A stretch of DNA of 32,667 nt from Rhizopus sp. PT2906 (lineage: Eukaryota; Mucoromycota; Mucoromycetes; Mucorales; Rhizopodaceae). A program made the translations under genes and the position numbers. Below, piece by piece: positions 22,567 to 32,667 of the stretch; the first letter of the stretch is position 1, and every line of letters begins with the position of its first letter. The notes beneath the pieces were generated by a model. The model had not been told where the DNA came from. It saw only the letters and a list, made by a program, of their open reading frames with translations, and made no database searches. Location: contig JAMYHX010000479.1 in assembly GCA_025529335.1 (NCBI GenBank), positions 1 to 32,667 on the forward strand. The letters run 5' to 3'.

Positions 22567-23449
22567 ATGTTCAACTGGGCTCTGATTTACTTGTTGATCT
22601 TAATTCAAGGTAATAAATAATAGCAGTAAAGAAATATAAAGCTAATGATTCCCAAAAGTTTGTCATAGTCAAATCACTTCTGGTAAATTAAAAAAAAAAA
22701 GTTCATAAAGTCCTTTAAAATAATATCATCCTTTCTAGTCATACAAGGATCTATTGCCTATACATCTTATCCCGTCTATACTTCATCAGTTGATCTTCAA
22801 AATGCAGACTTTAGTGGACTTTATGCGACAAACAACCCCACTGCAACATCTACAAATGCAGCTATAACACCAGGTAGAGTGAGCTTTTGACTCTAGCTTT
22901 TCATCGTAACACATCATAAACATAGGCTCATCTTCCACTGTTACTGTCACTACCCTTTTAAGTACTAGCTCGACGCAACCAGAGAAATTAAGTGCAACAG
23001 ATTCCATGGTTATTATCGGTGGATCAATTGCTGGAGTAGTCGTTGTATTAATATTGACAGCATGTGTATGCTTTATAGCGATGAGAAGAAGACGAGCACG
23101 ACAGCCAAAGCACTTCAATTCGAAAAGCATGTTATTTGTAAACGCCAATCAACCTCCTTTTACTATGGTTTCACAAGAAAAAGGTACCTTTTTTTTATCG
23201 TGCTTTATTCATAAGATGCTGATTCATTTTTTTTTTCCCTTAGAACAAATATCAGTGATCAATACGACATCATCTCCTAGAAGACGAGAGCAACCTAATA
23301 CAACTACAATACCTAACGGGGCTCGACTGTCTAAATACAATTATCTATCAGAAGCATTTTCACAGATGAGAAATACAGACATTGATTATTCGAAACCTAG
23401 TCTGACACAACCTAATACAACATACAATACGAGTAATATAATGGATAAC

Positions 23450-23480
<31 letters not shown>

Positions 23481-23764
23481 ATAATAACAATAACAATAAC
23501 AATAACAATAATAACAATAATATACCACCATTATCGCTATCATCAACTGCTGTCAAATTACCTGAAAGAGACCCAACTATTGATGCTTACTTTAAAAAGA
23601 ATTTTGATATCGCGCCACTGCCACGTCCACCAGCCAGCCATCCATCAGCGAGTCATCTATCCGTAGCGAACAGCTCTATCTCTGATGTGAGCAAATACAG
23701 TGCTATCCTTAGACCTTATATGCAACAGAACTCCCAAACATATAATAAATACCAATATATTTAA
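22567..23764 (+). CDS. Type I single-pass surface protein with poly-Asn cytoplasmic tail
   Basis: Exons 22567-22609, 22739-22873, 22926-23183 and 23244-23764 give 318 residues. The N-terminus MFNWALIYLLILIQVIQGSI is a signal peptide split by the first intron (129 bp, long for this window). A Ser/Thr-rich ectodomain of some 65 residues follows, then one transmembrane helix (MVIIGGSIAGVVVVLILTA, ending ACVCFIAM) and a stop-transfer RRRRARQ. The cytoplasmic tail is polar, with a run of 23 Asn (23453-23521) and a LPRPPASHPSASH stretch. The layout recalls fungal Wsc/Mid2-type cell-wall stress sensors, but there is no Cys-rich WSC domain and no sequence match I can name. Intron 3 (23184-23243) is 60 bp with no in-frame stop, so it can be read through. 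Confidence 0.82.
23453..23521 (+). repeat. AAT/AAC trinucleotide repeat encoding 23 Asn
   Basis: Twenty-three Asn codons, pure AAT at first, then alternating AAT and AAC. The interruptions suggest an older repeat that has partly stabilised. Confidence 0.95.
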
Positions 23765-24395
23765 ACATAATGCTTATATATTAATAAACCACGTGTGTCA
23801 CTCACTGAACACAACCATATTGACCAAATTGTCATTAAATGCATTTATTCATGCTTCAAATCCTATTTTGAAGCCTTTGATGAAGAAATAAAGGAGTATC
23901 TTTGTATTATCGTCTTTAAAAGAAGTGTGCAGATGTTCTGTTACATTGTTCTATTCCAAGTAAAAGAAGGATCCTTCTTTTTTTTTCCTTGGTTACAATC
24001 ATGTTACTGATGGATGTAACCGTCAACAGATGCAAACATGTTGGTGCAACATGACCAAGAAAACCATAAAGTAAAGCAACTAAGGTTCACTTGAAAGAAT
24101 GTCATGAAAGAATAACTAAAGAAATGAGAGATGTAAGTATTAAAATCACTCTTGTACGAAATGAGGATCCTGGGATGACATGAATGACGATTAGACGTAA
24201 GGCGAGAATACTACAAAAGAACCTGGACCAGACTTGGTTAAAAATTTTTCGTAAAACTTCACAGGAAAACAGCCATGGTTATTCAACAGTAGTCAGTAAC
24301 ACTAATCCAACAGATGAGAATTGAGTCTAAATTAACAGATAAGATTGCGGCTTCTAAAAACATCAGAGCCCTATATCTCTCTCACTTTTCTGTTT
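23765..24395. other. Gene-poor region, nothing recognised
   Basis: Downstream sequence of the surface-protein gene with frequent stops on both strands and no motif, tRNA or clear repeat that I can see. Confidence 0.5.
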
Positions 24396-24683
24396 CAAAT
24401 ACAAGCATTGCTTAACCTTGTCATAGAGCAAGGAATGTCTGCAAGACAAGCTGTATTCACCGTAGGCATCGGCGTAAAAAAAAAAACAACTTAGCATTAT
24501 GTGATATTATACAAGGATGATGAAGAAAAAGTATTCGCCAGATATTAAAAAGCTAACATGTTTGGGAGGAAACAACAGGAAACACTTGATGCGCATGAAA
24601 TATCAGGCTAACATTTTATCCTGGATAATGCCGCTATATATAAGGTTTCTGCCGTTCAAAGTCTAATTGAAAGTCGCAGATAA
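24396..24683 (+). mobile_element. Relic of a Tc1/mariner-type transposase
   Basis: Two pieces of a transposase survive. 24396-24472 reads IQALLNLVIEQGMSARQAVF then TVGIGV, a helix-turn-helix segment, followed in a shifted frame near 24500 by YVILYKDDEEKVF. About 24615-24683 reads FILDNAAIYKVSAVQSLIES, the catalytic-core signature (V/I)-(M/L)-D-N-A-x-I-(H/Y)-K of Tc1/mariner DDE transposases, before a stop. The middle is largely deleted and no terminal inverted repeats were found by eye, so this is an inactive fossil. Confidence 0.7.
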
Positions 24684-27543
24684 TAAACAGTTCAATTGTC
24701 TCCGTCTTCTTTACAGTCTGTAATAAATTGATGGTATTTATTGGTGTAGGTGACAGCATCGTTTACTACATTGTCTGTAAAAGAATCGTTAATGTCTGCT
24801 GTATATAATATATATTGTGAAATCCTTTGTTAAAACAGCAAACTTGTAAGAATGAGCATACGATCCATCAATTTTAGTTTGCGACTTTTTAATATCATAA
24901 TCTGCTTGCTTTGTTTTTGCCACAAGGAGAAATAAAGCTGCTCATTGAGTATTGCTCAAGGAGTACACGTTTTCTATATTTATTGTATGATCCCGTAACT
25001 TTTTATGCCGATCCGATTAGTACAAAGTGGTATAAAAAGTGGTATAAACCTGCTTTCAAAGAACTATACATTTACTATTTCAAATTAACGAAGCAATTCC
25101 TAAGAGTAAGCTATAAGAATATCAAAGATGTTCACTTATTGTCAATTTGTATTTGCAATTATCAATGCACACTACTGTAGAATAGACAACGTCACTGTTT
25201 GAGATTTGGAAAAACCTAGCTTGTTGGTAGGATGACAAAGGGATAGCCTTTAGCCTTATCTTTTACGGAATAGCACGGCTTTCCTTGTGCGCAATTGTAC
25301 AGTGTTACAATTTATGCACATGTAGAATGAATCTGATACACTTTACTCCCGTTTTCTTCGATGAGCATAAATACTAATGTACACAGTACTTGTTTGTATG
25401 CTCGTAGATACTGTCAGCCGAAGACATCATATGACCAGAACCCCATTTCTATATTGTTGCTAATAACAAAGACAAAAACTGATATGACTCTTGTAGTAAG
25501 GCGCTTTGAATGGATACATACCAAGTTCATTTTGCTGTTTATAACAGTCTACACAGAAAGAGTATACTTGTGACTCTAGCGCAAGACACAAGATGTAACA
25601 ATAATCATTCTTTCAATGATATCATAGTTACAATCAAATTTATTCTTGGATCGTAACGTTGCTCTTGGTGAGCTATCTAACAGCATGTAAGAACCATTGA
25701 TAATTCAAATCGACCTATAAATGCAGTTCTATTAGGTATTCATCAGGCAATATTCACATAAAGGCTATGCTGGTATCAGTTTAATGCTTTACAGCCAAAG
25801 AGGCGTGTGTTGCCACGTTGTGAACGCTTCCTACTCGGTTGTTTCACATAAGGTCAGCTTCGTACTTGTAGAATGACTTGCTACTATGGTTACAGTTTAT
25901 TTACAAATGTACCCACGGTCCCGGTATACACAACAAGGCGACAAAAAAGAGAAGCTTTGCAAGCAAACATCGTCAAAACGTATATGCTAATGAACGGTAA
26001 ATAATTTACAAATAACCATCAAATGCATGAAATAAAAAAGATCTTTAAAAGTTGTAAAGACAATCTCTCTGCTTCATGATTCTCTTTTCTGTTGTGGTAC
26101 CCTATTCAGTCTTTAGTATTCTTCAGCCCTTCCTTTTGTCATTGTTTTACTTGACCTTCGTGATACCAGCCCATATCAATGTATTCCAAAGTATTCGAAG
26201 AGCGATTACACCTTCAAAAGTTTCTCCGAGATTGACTATCAAAATTGCTCGGGTGGTGAATGGGGCTCTTTACCACGGTTAAGCAGGCCTCTATAGTTAC
26301 AACTTAAATCATGCAAAGATCTGGCTTAAAGTTTCATATTCTATTTGTACAGGATAAAGTTGCATTTTGTTGATTGCTTATGCTGCCTTGACTAAATTAT
26401 GGTGAGTAGCTTTGCTTAATATAGCTTGACTACATAGCAAGTGTAAGCAGTAGCATGACTTCAATAAAACCAAACTGGCAGCATTTTAAATAATGTCTTA
26501 ATTCCTTACACGCTTCCCTTTACTGAAATAAGCAATGATGAATTTATGTAGCAAAGTTGGTGATGTATCAGTGCGTTTAGTTGAAACATCACTTGTACGC
26601 AAGCCTTGCGCTGTTGAAACTCGATGTTGAACAAAAATATACCACTGTAAATTAATTTATACACATATTTAACCTTATAGAGAATAGTCGCATCAAACAA
26701 ATGTATATGCGGGATTATCTTTTGATAAACAATATGTCATGAAAAAACATATTTGCCTTTAATTCAAGTGTTACTAAAAAGCATTGAAAAAGCCCAACAA
26801 TAGGAACTATAGTATTATTTCCCCACATCCATATTCCAGAAATGACAGTGAAAGCCAATCAAAAACATTACCTGTTTTGGGAAGTACTTTTTCTATATCC
26901 CGCTTTAATTTATTTGAATATAGCCCGGGATTACTTTAGCCTTTTGTTCCATAATACCCTTTACGTAACAAAGGAACAAACCAAGAAAAAAGAGAGAGAG
27001 AGGGGGGAGGGGGCTTTTGTTTTGCCGGGCATGTGAGCTTTGATGACTTTTTTTTTAAAAAAAAAAACTTTAAATGTTTCATCATGAGCATTTAAACAAA
27101 ATGCTACTGTGACAATGATACTAATGTGCCCCCCCTGCTTGTAACAAACATCATCGTCATCTGTGTGTGTAGATCTTGATGTTACTCATATTCTACCTCC
27201 CACAAACTGGACTGACTATAAGGTAAAGTACATGTGTTACCGAGATCCAAATTAGTCCAACACCGCGGTTAACTTCCAAAGAGAGGACGCAATAGGATAC
27301 AATCATAGCGTGGCTTTTTTCTTTCCCCAGATTTTGATTAAATATGTATAATATGGTAATCTATCATACCGTCATTCAACCATGTGTGTTTGACCATTAT
27401 TGTACATTAATGTTGACAGTTGTGTGCTTTTTTGTTGTTGTTTTTTTTACAATTTGGAATGGAAACATTGTATTTATTACAAAAATAGAAATGCAGCATA
27501 AAAATACATAAAATACATAAACCAACATCATAAAGTACATAAA
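24684..27543. other. Gene-poor 2.9 kb, probably old mobile-element or intergenic DNA
   Basis: No supported gene. Short open frames at 24911-25180, 25361-25573 and 26076-26282 show no motifs. A minus-strand stretch at about 24700-24790 reads NDAVTYTNKYHQFITDCKED and could be another element remnant. Simple sequence includes a T-run/A-run palindrome near 27040-27070 and a GA/G-rich tract near 26985-27010. The last 100 bp are A/T-rich and likely hold 3'-end signals of the convergent CSL gene. Confidence 0.5.
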
Positions 27544-30207
27544 TCATAAAGTATAATAAAAGTTCGTTCTATAGACAACACCATTACCACGAACAAAGAG
27601 TAAAGGTATCTTTTTAGTCATATGATCTACTTCTTCAATGGTTGGACTGTTTGAAAGATTATCAGGAATTTTACAATGAATTGTATTGTGTGAGGCATAA
27701 TCTGTTTGAGGTGATTTCATGTCGCCAAACCAGACTTCAATGTCTCGACTAAAGTTTTCTCCTGTCAATGTCAATCGACTCTGTTGCTTTGTGATGTCTT
27801 GGATGATAGGAAAAGGTGTGATGGATGAGGGCATATGTTCATCTGGTGTCCAAAAGGTATAGCTTGCACAATCTGTACCAACAATTGTCCACACTGCTGC
27901 ATCAGAGACATCTTCTGTCCAACATGCACCTTCGAGTCCAGTAGGATCTACATTGTTACCTCTTCCAACACTTCCACGACGTGCTTTACTTTCTCCATTA
28001 CTCAATCGTCTGCGAGGCTCCTTTTCCTGAAGGATGTCTGGCCAAGATGCTGTTTCAGTCGTAGTAGATGATTGTTGTTGTTCTTGAGTATGACATGCAG
28101 AAACAAGATTACGAGTTGACGTTGTCTTGTGCATACCCACAACGTCATTCAAACAGGCCAAGTAAGTAACCGGATGACTTGATTGAGGAATCTTCCAGTG
28201 ACCAATGTCGATATCCTGCTTTATGCCGTTTTGATGGAAGGAAGGATCTTGGACAATTTGGAATGCGACTTTATGTAGCTGAGAGACAGGATCACCAAGT
28301 GTTTCATCTCCACATTCACCACCTAATGTTTTGTTATAGCCAAGGTCATCCACACGATTACCGCCTAAAACCAGACTTTGCTTATCCACTTTACGTATAA
28401 TCATCACTGGACTGACCAAACCAGTTGTAACACACTGTAAGACGACAGGTTGGTTGTAATGAATGGCAAGAGGGGTGGATGACTGCAAAGCAATGGCAGG
28501 AGGAGGAGGATAACTGGGATTGAGAGGATTATGCTTTGGACGGGATGTGACGTTATCAGATGAACAAGTTGTGTCAACAATCCATATGACGAAGGGATCC
28601 CAAGCACCTGTGCGAGAGACGAAGCAAGTACCATTATTATTGCTATTGTTACCATCTGAATTATTGGACGCAGTTGTTGATACACCAAGATATTTAGTAG
28701 ATACAGTTTGTGACCGAATACGATTAAATAAAGAAATGGTTGTACCATGATGGATGCATACTATAATAACGAAACAAACAGATAATAAAAGAGTCAGCTA
28801 TTGAGACGATATAAAGGCTAAAGAATGACTTACACTCCATATTCTTAACACTCTGTCTCTTCTTGGATGGCTTACTGATCACCTTGATGCCTTTACTCTG
28901 AAACGTACCGAGGTGCAAACCATTTCCAAGTTGAACCTTTGCCAATACTTCCACTCGCTTTCTCTTTTCGTCAGCATCATTTATATACAGTTGCTTAGAG
29001 ACACATCGTCCAAAGACATGAGTGCTTGCTGCAGCCATTTTGCTATCAATGATGGCGCCTGAAGAGGTTTGCCATTCGATGACTCCAGACTGTTGGATCG
29101 CTTCACCGGATATTTGAATCGTTAGTTTAGGTGCTGTATTTATCTGAGAATGAAAGTAAGAAGTTTGGTTCTTGTCGGCCATTTTGTCCGACGTCCACCA
29201 ATTAGCGCCCTTCATGATTGTTGCGGGTGGAGGACATAAGAATCTAAATAAAAAAAGAAAAACTTGTTAAACAAGGATAGGAAATATAATAAATGATAAA
29301 CCAACCTCTTTTCAGTGCCATAACTCTTTTGAGCTACTTTACTTGTTAAGATCATGATCGTTCTTTCACCGGGAATATAATCTTGATGCTTTTGAAGTAA
29401 GTAGTTTTGGATGAGAGGCTGAAGGGAAGAAGTATCCTTGATGTCGTCCAACTGATGAATAGGTTCGAATCCCAATGAGACCTGCTGCATTGGTGTGATA
29501 GGAGGAGAAGAAGAGGAAGCGGAAGAGGAGGAACCGAGAGGGGAGTCAGTAGAACGTCTTTGTCTTTTATGTTGTTTATCTTCTTGAGGTAGCTGCTGTT
29601 GTTGCTGTTCGAGTAACCAGTCAGCCATGGTACTAATCTCGTTTGAGATGATAGCAGAAGGAGTGATCGTTTGATGAAAGCCATTTGTATTAAATTTAAA
29701 TATATCATCATTAAGAGAAAAGTCAGAAATGATGCTACTATCTACGGATAATTCTCTTGGTCTTGTAGGATGATCATTCATTAATGTATCAAGAAAGCTA
29801 GGGGAAAATAAGGGGGTTGTTGCATAGTCTTCTTCTCTTAATGACATAGTACGTTTGTGAGTTGGTCTTACTGATTGTGCTTCTTCAAGTTGAGTAGATA
29901 GTAGATTAAAGTCGAATGAATGATAGTCCATTTCTCCGACTGCTACTGAATGACGACGAGAATTTGTTCCGGATGTGGGTTCAACATTATGTAGAAATGA
30001 ATGATGATCAAATAAGCTGTCTATGTTGGGTGATGAAGGTGAAGAATAAATAAAATCTGTCCAACTGGGCAAAGATGAACTCAATTTATTCATCTCCTCT
30101 TGCTTTCTCTTTCTTGTCTCTGCTGTGTTAATAACATTATTATTATTATTATTAGAAGTGGTATTGACGTTGGTGGTGGTGGTAGTAGTAGTAAACATGT
30201 CAAGCAT
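27544..30207 (-). CDS. CSL: CSL-family transcription factor (RBPJ/Su(H)/Lag-1, Cbf11/Cbf12-like)
   Basis: Three exons (29306-30207, 28834-29243, 27544-28760) give 842 residues. Residues 1-270 are low complexity: poly-Thr, poly-Asn, Ser-rich and poly-Gln. The Rel-homology N domain starts near 275: TSKVAQKSYGTEKRFLCPPP spans the first intron, then CVSKQLYINDADEKRKRVEV and KVISKPSKKRQSVKNMELC spans the second. FNRIRSQTVSTKYL is the DNA-contact beta-hairpin loop. The beta-trefoil domain includes GAWDPFVIWIVD, QLHKVAFQIVQDPS and TYLACLNDVVGMHKT, with a disordered insert of about 50 residues after it. A C-terminal Rel/IPT domain ends the protein (LTLTGENFSRDIEVWFGDMK, LLFVRGNGVVYRTNF). CSL proteins bind GTGGGAA-type sites. 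Fungi lack Notch; fission yeast homologues regulate adhesion, cell cycle and lipid genes. The long N-terminus is typical of fungal members. Confidence 0.95.
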
Positions 30208-30610
30208 AGAATATAGTAGTAATAATAATAATAATAATAGTCGCCAGCGAAATCAAAAAAGAACAAAAAAATGTAAGAAAGAAATATAGCCGAGAGATGA
30301 TTGAAACCAGGGCCTATTTTTATATTTTTAATACTGTAACACAGACTTGAACCTTGTGGAGGAACTAAATAAAGCAAAAAAATACAACATTAACCCCACA
30401 TTTTTTTTGAAATCTAAACCAATCAATCCATATCACTTTGACTATAATCTTTTTACCGACCACATGACTCATTTCCCGCTTTTCTTTCTAACCGAAGAAA
30501 CGGGTAACCCTTTGCTCCCTTTGGAAAAAGTAAAAAAGGGCCTTTTATTGTTATGGAAACCTTTTTTTAATTTAATTTAACTCATACAAGTATAAGCCCA
30601 TGTATTCCAT
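30208..30610. other. Intergenic between CSL and ARPC4
   Basis: Holds a TAG/TAA-type trinucleotide run near 30210-30240, just upstream of the CSL start, plus AT-rich promoter-like DNA. No gene seen. Confidence 0.6.
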
Positions 30611-31334
30611 TTAAGCAAACTATCAAAGTCAGTTAAAAAGAGACCCAATCACATCTTTTGAATAACTTACTTGAACCAAATAGCTTTCAGCTACTATTCT
30701 TGCTCTGGTATTGACGCTTAATTTCATTTCTGATATTTCCTTATCTACTTCTTCCATAAAGTGAACAATAAAGTCAACTAGCTTGTGCTTATACATTTGC
30801 TCAGTGTGGTTATTCGTAATCAAGAAAGATATGTCATATCCCTAAGAATAAAAGTGAATATTATATATATATAACACCTAGTTGAATACATACATCAATC
30901 GGCTTTCGACGTAAAATGACAAAGTGTTCTGCTCTCATCATCAAGAAGCGTGAAAATTTATGACATAATATACGTTCAAGGTCATCAGCTTGCTTAATCT
31001 TGATACTGACACGTACAGAATTAACAGATGGTTCAACCAATACTTTTTCATTTTCATTTCGGCTGATAATTAAAGGATTCAACAAGACTTCTTTTGACTT
31101 GCTATTATTGTTGTTCTATGTTAGTTATCACTACTATTCTCATTCTCTTTTGTTTACCTTGATTCCACTTCAGGATAATTATGTCTTTCTGCTACTTGTG
31201 AAGAAAAGTTCTCTAAGCAAAGAGCGGCAGTCAAAGTGGAGCGAACAGCAGTAAGATATGGGCGAAGTGTGTTGGACTGAGAGATGAATAAGCAATCTTT
31301 ATTATGAATGTAGAAAAAGTGTTAAATTTACCAT
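30611..31334 (-). CDS. ARPC4: Arp2/3 complex 20 kDa subunit ARPC4
   Basis: Five coding exons (31332-31334, 31158-31276, 30894-31101, 30671-30841, 30611-30619) give 169 residues; human ARPC4 has 168. The reading starts M|SNTLRPYLTAVRSTLTAALC and continues CLENFSSQVAERHNYPEVES, SVRVSIKIKQADDLERILCH, HFVILRRKPID|GYDISFLIT, HTEQMYKHKLVDFIVHFMEE and KLSVNTRARIVAESYLVQ|FA, near-identical to ARPC4 across eukaryotes. ARPC4 pairs with ARPC2 to form the structural core of the Arp2/3 complex, which nucleates branched actin at endocytic patches. The first coding exon is only the ATG, and the last is two codons plus stop. Introns are 51-55 bp. An unspliced reading ends VSYSKDVIGSLFN, which is not ARPC4-like. 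It is divergent from the repeat proprotein gene. Confidence 0.96.
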
Positions 31335-31768
31335 TTATAAGCGATTCTAAGCAAAAGGAAGAAATAGAGAGAGAAATTGACATTAAAAAAAGTCTATGGC
31401 GGAGTTAAAGATACTGACGAAGATAGAACCATATATAAAAAAAAATGCATACTGTTCTAGAAGATAACATATTTTATATTCTATACAAGAACGTTCAAAA
31501 AAGGGATCCCTGCTTTTAAAGATCTGTTTCCCTCTTTGTCAAAAAGAATGTTGCAAATTAAAAAATGTCCTGATTTTTACTTTCTGACATCAACCGGCCC
31601 TTAAATACCATGAAAACGTTCCTTGCTGTTGCAATTTGATCCGTTGTCTCGCAAATCCCCTTCATTATCCAGGTAAATTTTTTATGGCAAGAAACTACTT
31701 ATATAAAGACTTGGTGGAAATTTTACCTTTTTGCACCCGCAGATATCTTAAATTATACATTTATTCAT
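31335..31768. promoter_or_regulatory. Divergent promoter region of ARPC4 and the repeat proprotein
   Basis: This 434-bp region separates two divergently transcribed genes. A TATATAAAG box at 31700-31708 stands about 60 bases before the proprotein ATG, a plausible core promoter for a strongly or conditionally expressed secreted gene. On the ARPC4 side the sequence is A-rich with no clear TATA. No other site is recognised. Confidence 0.55.
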
Positions 31769-32667
31769 ATGAAGTTATCTCTTGCTGTTGCTGCTTCTCT
31801 TTTATTGACTCAAGCTGCCTTTGCTGCTTCATCTTCAGCTTCTGTGGCTTCTGCCTCATCAGCTGCTCACCTTGATAAGCGTGATATGCTCGATTATTTC
31901 AGAAAGCTCTTTATCCACAACGCAGCGGCTTCTTCTGCTAGTGTTAGCTTCTCTGCTCAACATCCCGCCAAATACAGAAGAGCTCTTGCCAGCCAATCTG
32001 CTTCTGTCGTTCCCGCTAGCTCTGCTATCCCTTTCTCTATGGCTCCTAAGGCTTCTTCTTCTGCTATGGCACCCAAGGCTTTCGCAAGTAGCGTCAAAAA
32101 GGGTAAGAACTACAAGCGTGCTCTTCCTTCCTCCCACCAAGTCCTTCTCAAGCAAGCCTCTAGTTCTGCTGCAGCTCCCAAGGCTTCTTCAAGCGTTTCT
32201 GTGAAGAAGGGTTCTAAGAACAACAAGCGAGTTATTTCTTCTTTAGGTGCTAAGGCTGCCTCTTCCTCCATGGCTCCCAAGGCTTCATCCTCTGCTGTCC
32301 CCAAGGTTAAGCGTGCTGTCTCTTCCTCCATGGCCCCCAAGGCTTCTTCTTCTATGGCTCCTAAAGCCTCTTCAAGCGCCGCCTCTCAGAAAAGGTATAA
32401 GCGTGCTGTTTCCTCTTCCGTCGTTCCCAAGGCGTCTTCCTCCATGGCTCCCAAGGCTTCATCCTCTGCTGTCCCCAAGGTTAAGCGTGCTGTCTCTTCC
32501 TCCATGGCCCCCAAGGCTTCTTCTTCTATGGCTCCTAAAGCCTCTTCAAGCGCCGCCTCTTACAAAAGATATAGACGTGCTGTCTCTTCCTCCATGGTTC
32601 CTAAGGCTTCTGCAAGCTCTTCTGCTGTAAAGAGATATAGACGTGCCGTCTCTTCATCCATGGTTCC
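31769..32667 (+). CDS. Secreted Ser/Ala-rich repeat proprotein with kexin-type dibasic sites (3' partial)
   Basis: An uninterrupted frame from ATG 31769 runs off the window after 299 codons. MKLSLAVAASLLLTQAAFA is a clear signal peptide. Dibasic sites follow at residues 37-38 (LDKR), 70-71 (KYRR), 116-117 (NYKR), 153-154 (NNKR), 181-182 (KVKR), 208-212 (KRYKR), 239-240 (KVKR), 266-270 (KRYRR) and 288-292 (KRYRR). Late units begin AVSSSM(A/V)PKAS and repeat SSSMAPKA blocks; earlier units are more diverged. Signal peptide plus repeats separated by Lys-Arg is the layout of Kex2-processed precursors (pheromone and other kexin-processed secreted peptides, repellent-type cell-wall peptides). Candidate mature peptides would be about 20-45 residues, rich in Ser, Ala, Pro and Lys. 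A plain Ser/Ala-rich wall protein with incidental basic pairs is the alternative. Its upstream neighbour ARPC4 is unrelated. Confidence 0.85.
   Translation, partial: MKLSLAVAASLLLTQAAFAASSSASVASASSAAHLDKRDMLDYFRKLFIHNAAASSASVSFSAQHPAKYRRALASQSASVVPASSAIPFSMAPKASSSAMAPKAFASSVKKGKNYKRALPSSHQVLLKQASSSAAAPKASSSVSVKKGSKNNKRVISSLGAKAASSSMAPKASSSAVPKVKRAVSSSMAPKASSSMAPKASSSAASQKRYKRAVSSSVVPKASSSMAPKASSSAVPKVKRAVSSSMAPKASSSMAPKASSSAASYKRYRRAVSSSMVPKASASSSAVKRYRRAVSSSMV
32261..32560 (+). repeat. 126-bp exact internal duplication in the proprotein gene
   Basis: 32261-32386 and 32435-32560 are identical base for base over 126 bp, with a period of 174 bp (58 codons). The copies include third-codon positions, so the duplication is recent or maintained by gene conversion. 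It covers one and a half processing units including a KVKR site. Confidence 0.95.

Noticed and set aside
26240..26300. GCTCGGGTGGTGAATGG... as a tRNA or small RNA gene
   Set aside because: No paired arms or box elements could be drawn; an open frame without features crosses it.
26985..27010. G-rich tract as a G-quadruplex
   Set aside because: Only two clear runs of three or more G are present, too few for a standard intramolecular quadruplex.
27035..27075. T-run followed by A-run as a transcription terminator hairpin
   Set aside because: Such runs are common in AT-rich fungal DNA, no gene ends here, and intrinsic terminators are not used by RNA polymerase II.
29461..29474. GGTTCGAATCC, identical to a tRNA T-arm/B-box
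   Set aside because: It lies in the coding frame of the CSL gene (SLGFEPIHQ), with no A-box or cloverleaf around it.
30629..31085. Two separate small genes on the minus strand
   Set aside because: They are internal exons of ARPC4; joined with three more exons they give the full-length protein.
31636..32630. Several long open frames on both strands over the proprotein gene
   Set aside because: They are shadows of the Ser/Ala-rich repeat frame starting at 31769, which has the signal peptide and dibasic sites and stays open only because it leaves the window.

Overview
This window looks like nuclear DNA of an early-diverging filamentous fungus, most likely Mucoromycotina/Mucorales. The genes are rich in short introns (mostly 47-75 bp, GT...AG, with CTAAC/CTAAT-like branch sites). 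Intergenic DNA is AT-rich. One locus (19.7-20.8 kb) resembles, from memory, a protein family repeated many times in Mucorales genomes. Nothing bacterial (operons, Shine-Dalgarno sites, CRISPR) is present. Exon models below were built by hand: reading frame was carried across each intron and compared with remembered family sequences. No search was run.

Layout. 1-971 (+): 3' part of a multi-pass membrane protein. 981-1558 (-): NR2C2AP-like discoidin-fold protein, ending only 9 bp from the first gene's stop. 1700-2278 (-): mitochondrial Zim17/Tim15 zinc-ribbon chaperone. 2279-4175: no firm gene, but a few coding-like fragments. 4176-5703 (+): seven-exon 7TM protein. 6857-9685 (+): protein with two START lipid-binding domains and a hydrophobic C-terminus. 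9748-10100 (-): complex I subunit NDUFS5. 10841-18607 (-): a 2,529-residue cytolinker with two CH domains, a long spectrin-like rod and a GAS2 domain (spectraplakin-like), including an 11-nt microexon. 19700-20791 (+): probably broken member of the repeated family. 21167-22064 (+): telomere-capping CST subunit Stn1. 22567-23764 (+): single-pass surface protein with a poly-Asn tract. 23765-27543: gene-poor, with a Tc1/mariner transposase relic. 27544-30207 (-): CSL (RBPJ/Cbf11-type) transcription factor. 30611-31334 (-): Arp2/3 subunit ARPC4, with a start-codon-only first exon and a 9-nt last exon. 31769 to the end (+): a secreted Ser/Ala-rich proprotein with repeated dibasic sites, truncated by the window edge.

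The genes do not form one pathway; this is an ordinary fungal gene neighbourhood. Loose themes are actin/microtubule cytoskeleton (the cytolinker, ARPC4), mitochondria (ZIM17, NDUFS5), and surface or secreted proteins. The most interesting items are the kexin-type repeat proprotein at the right edge, which resembles precursors of fungal secreted peptides, and the spectraplakin-like protein.
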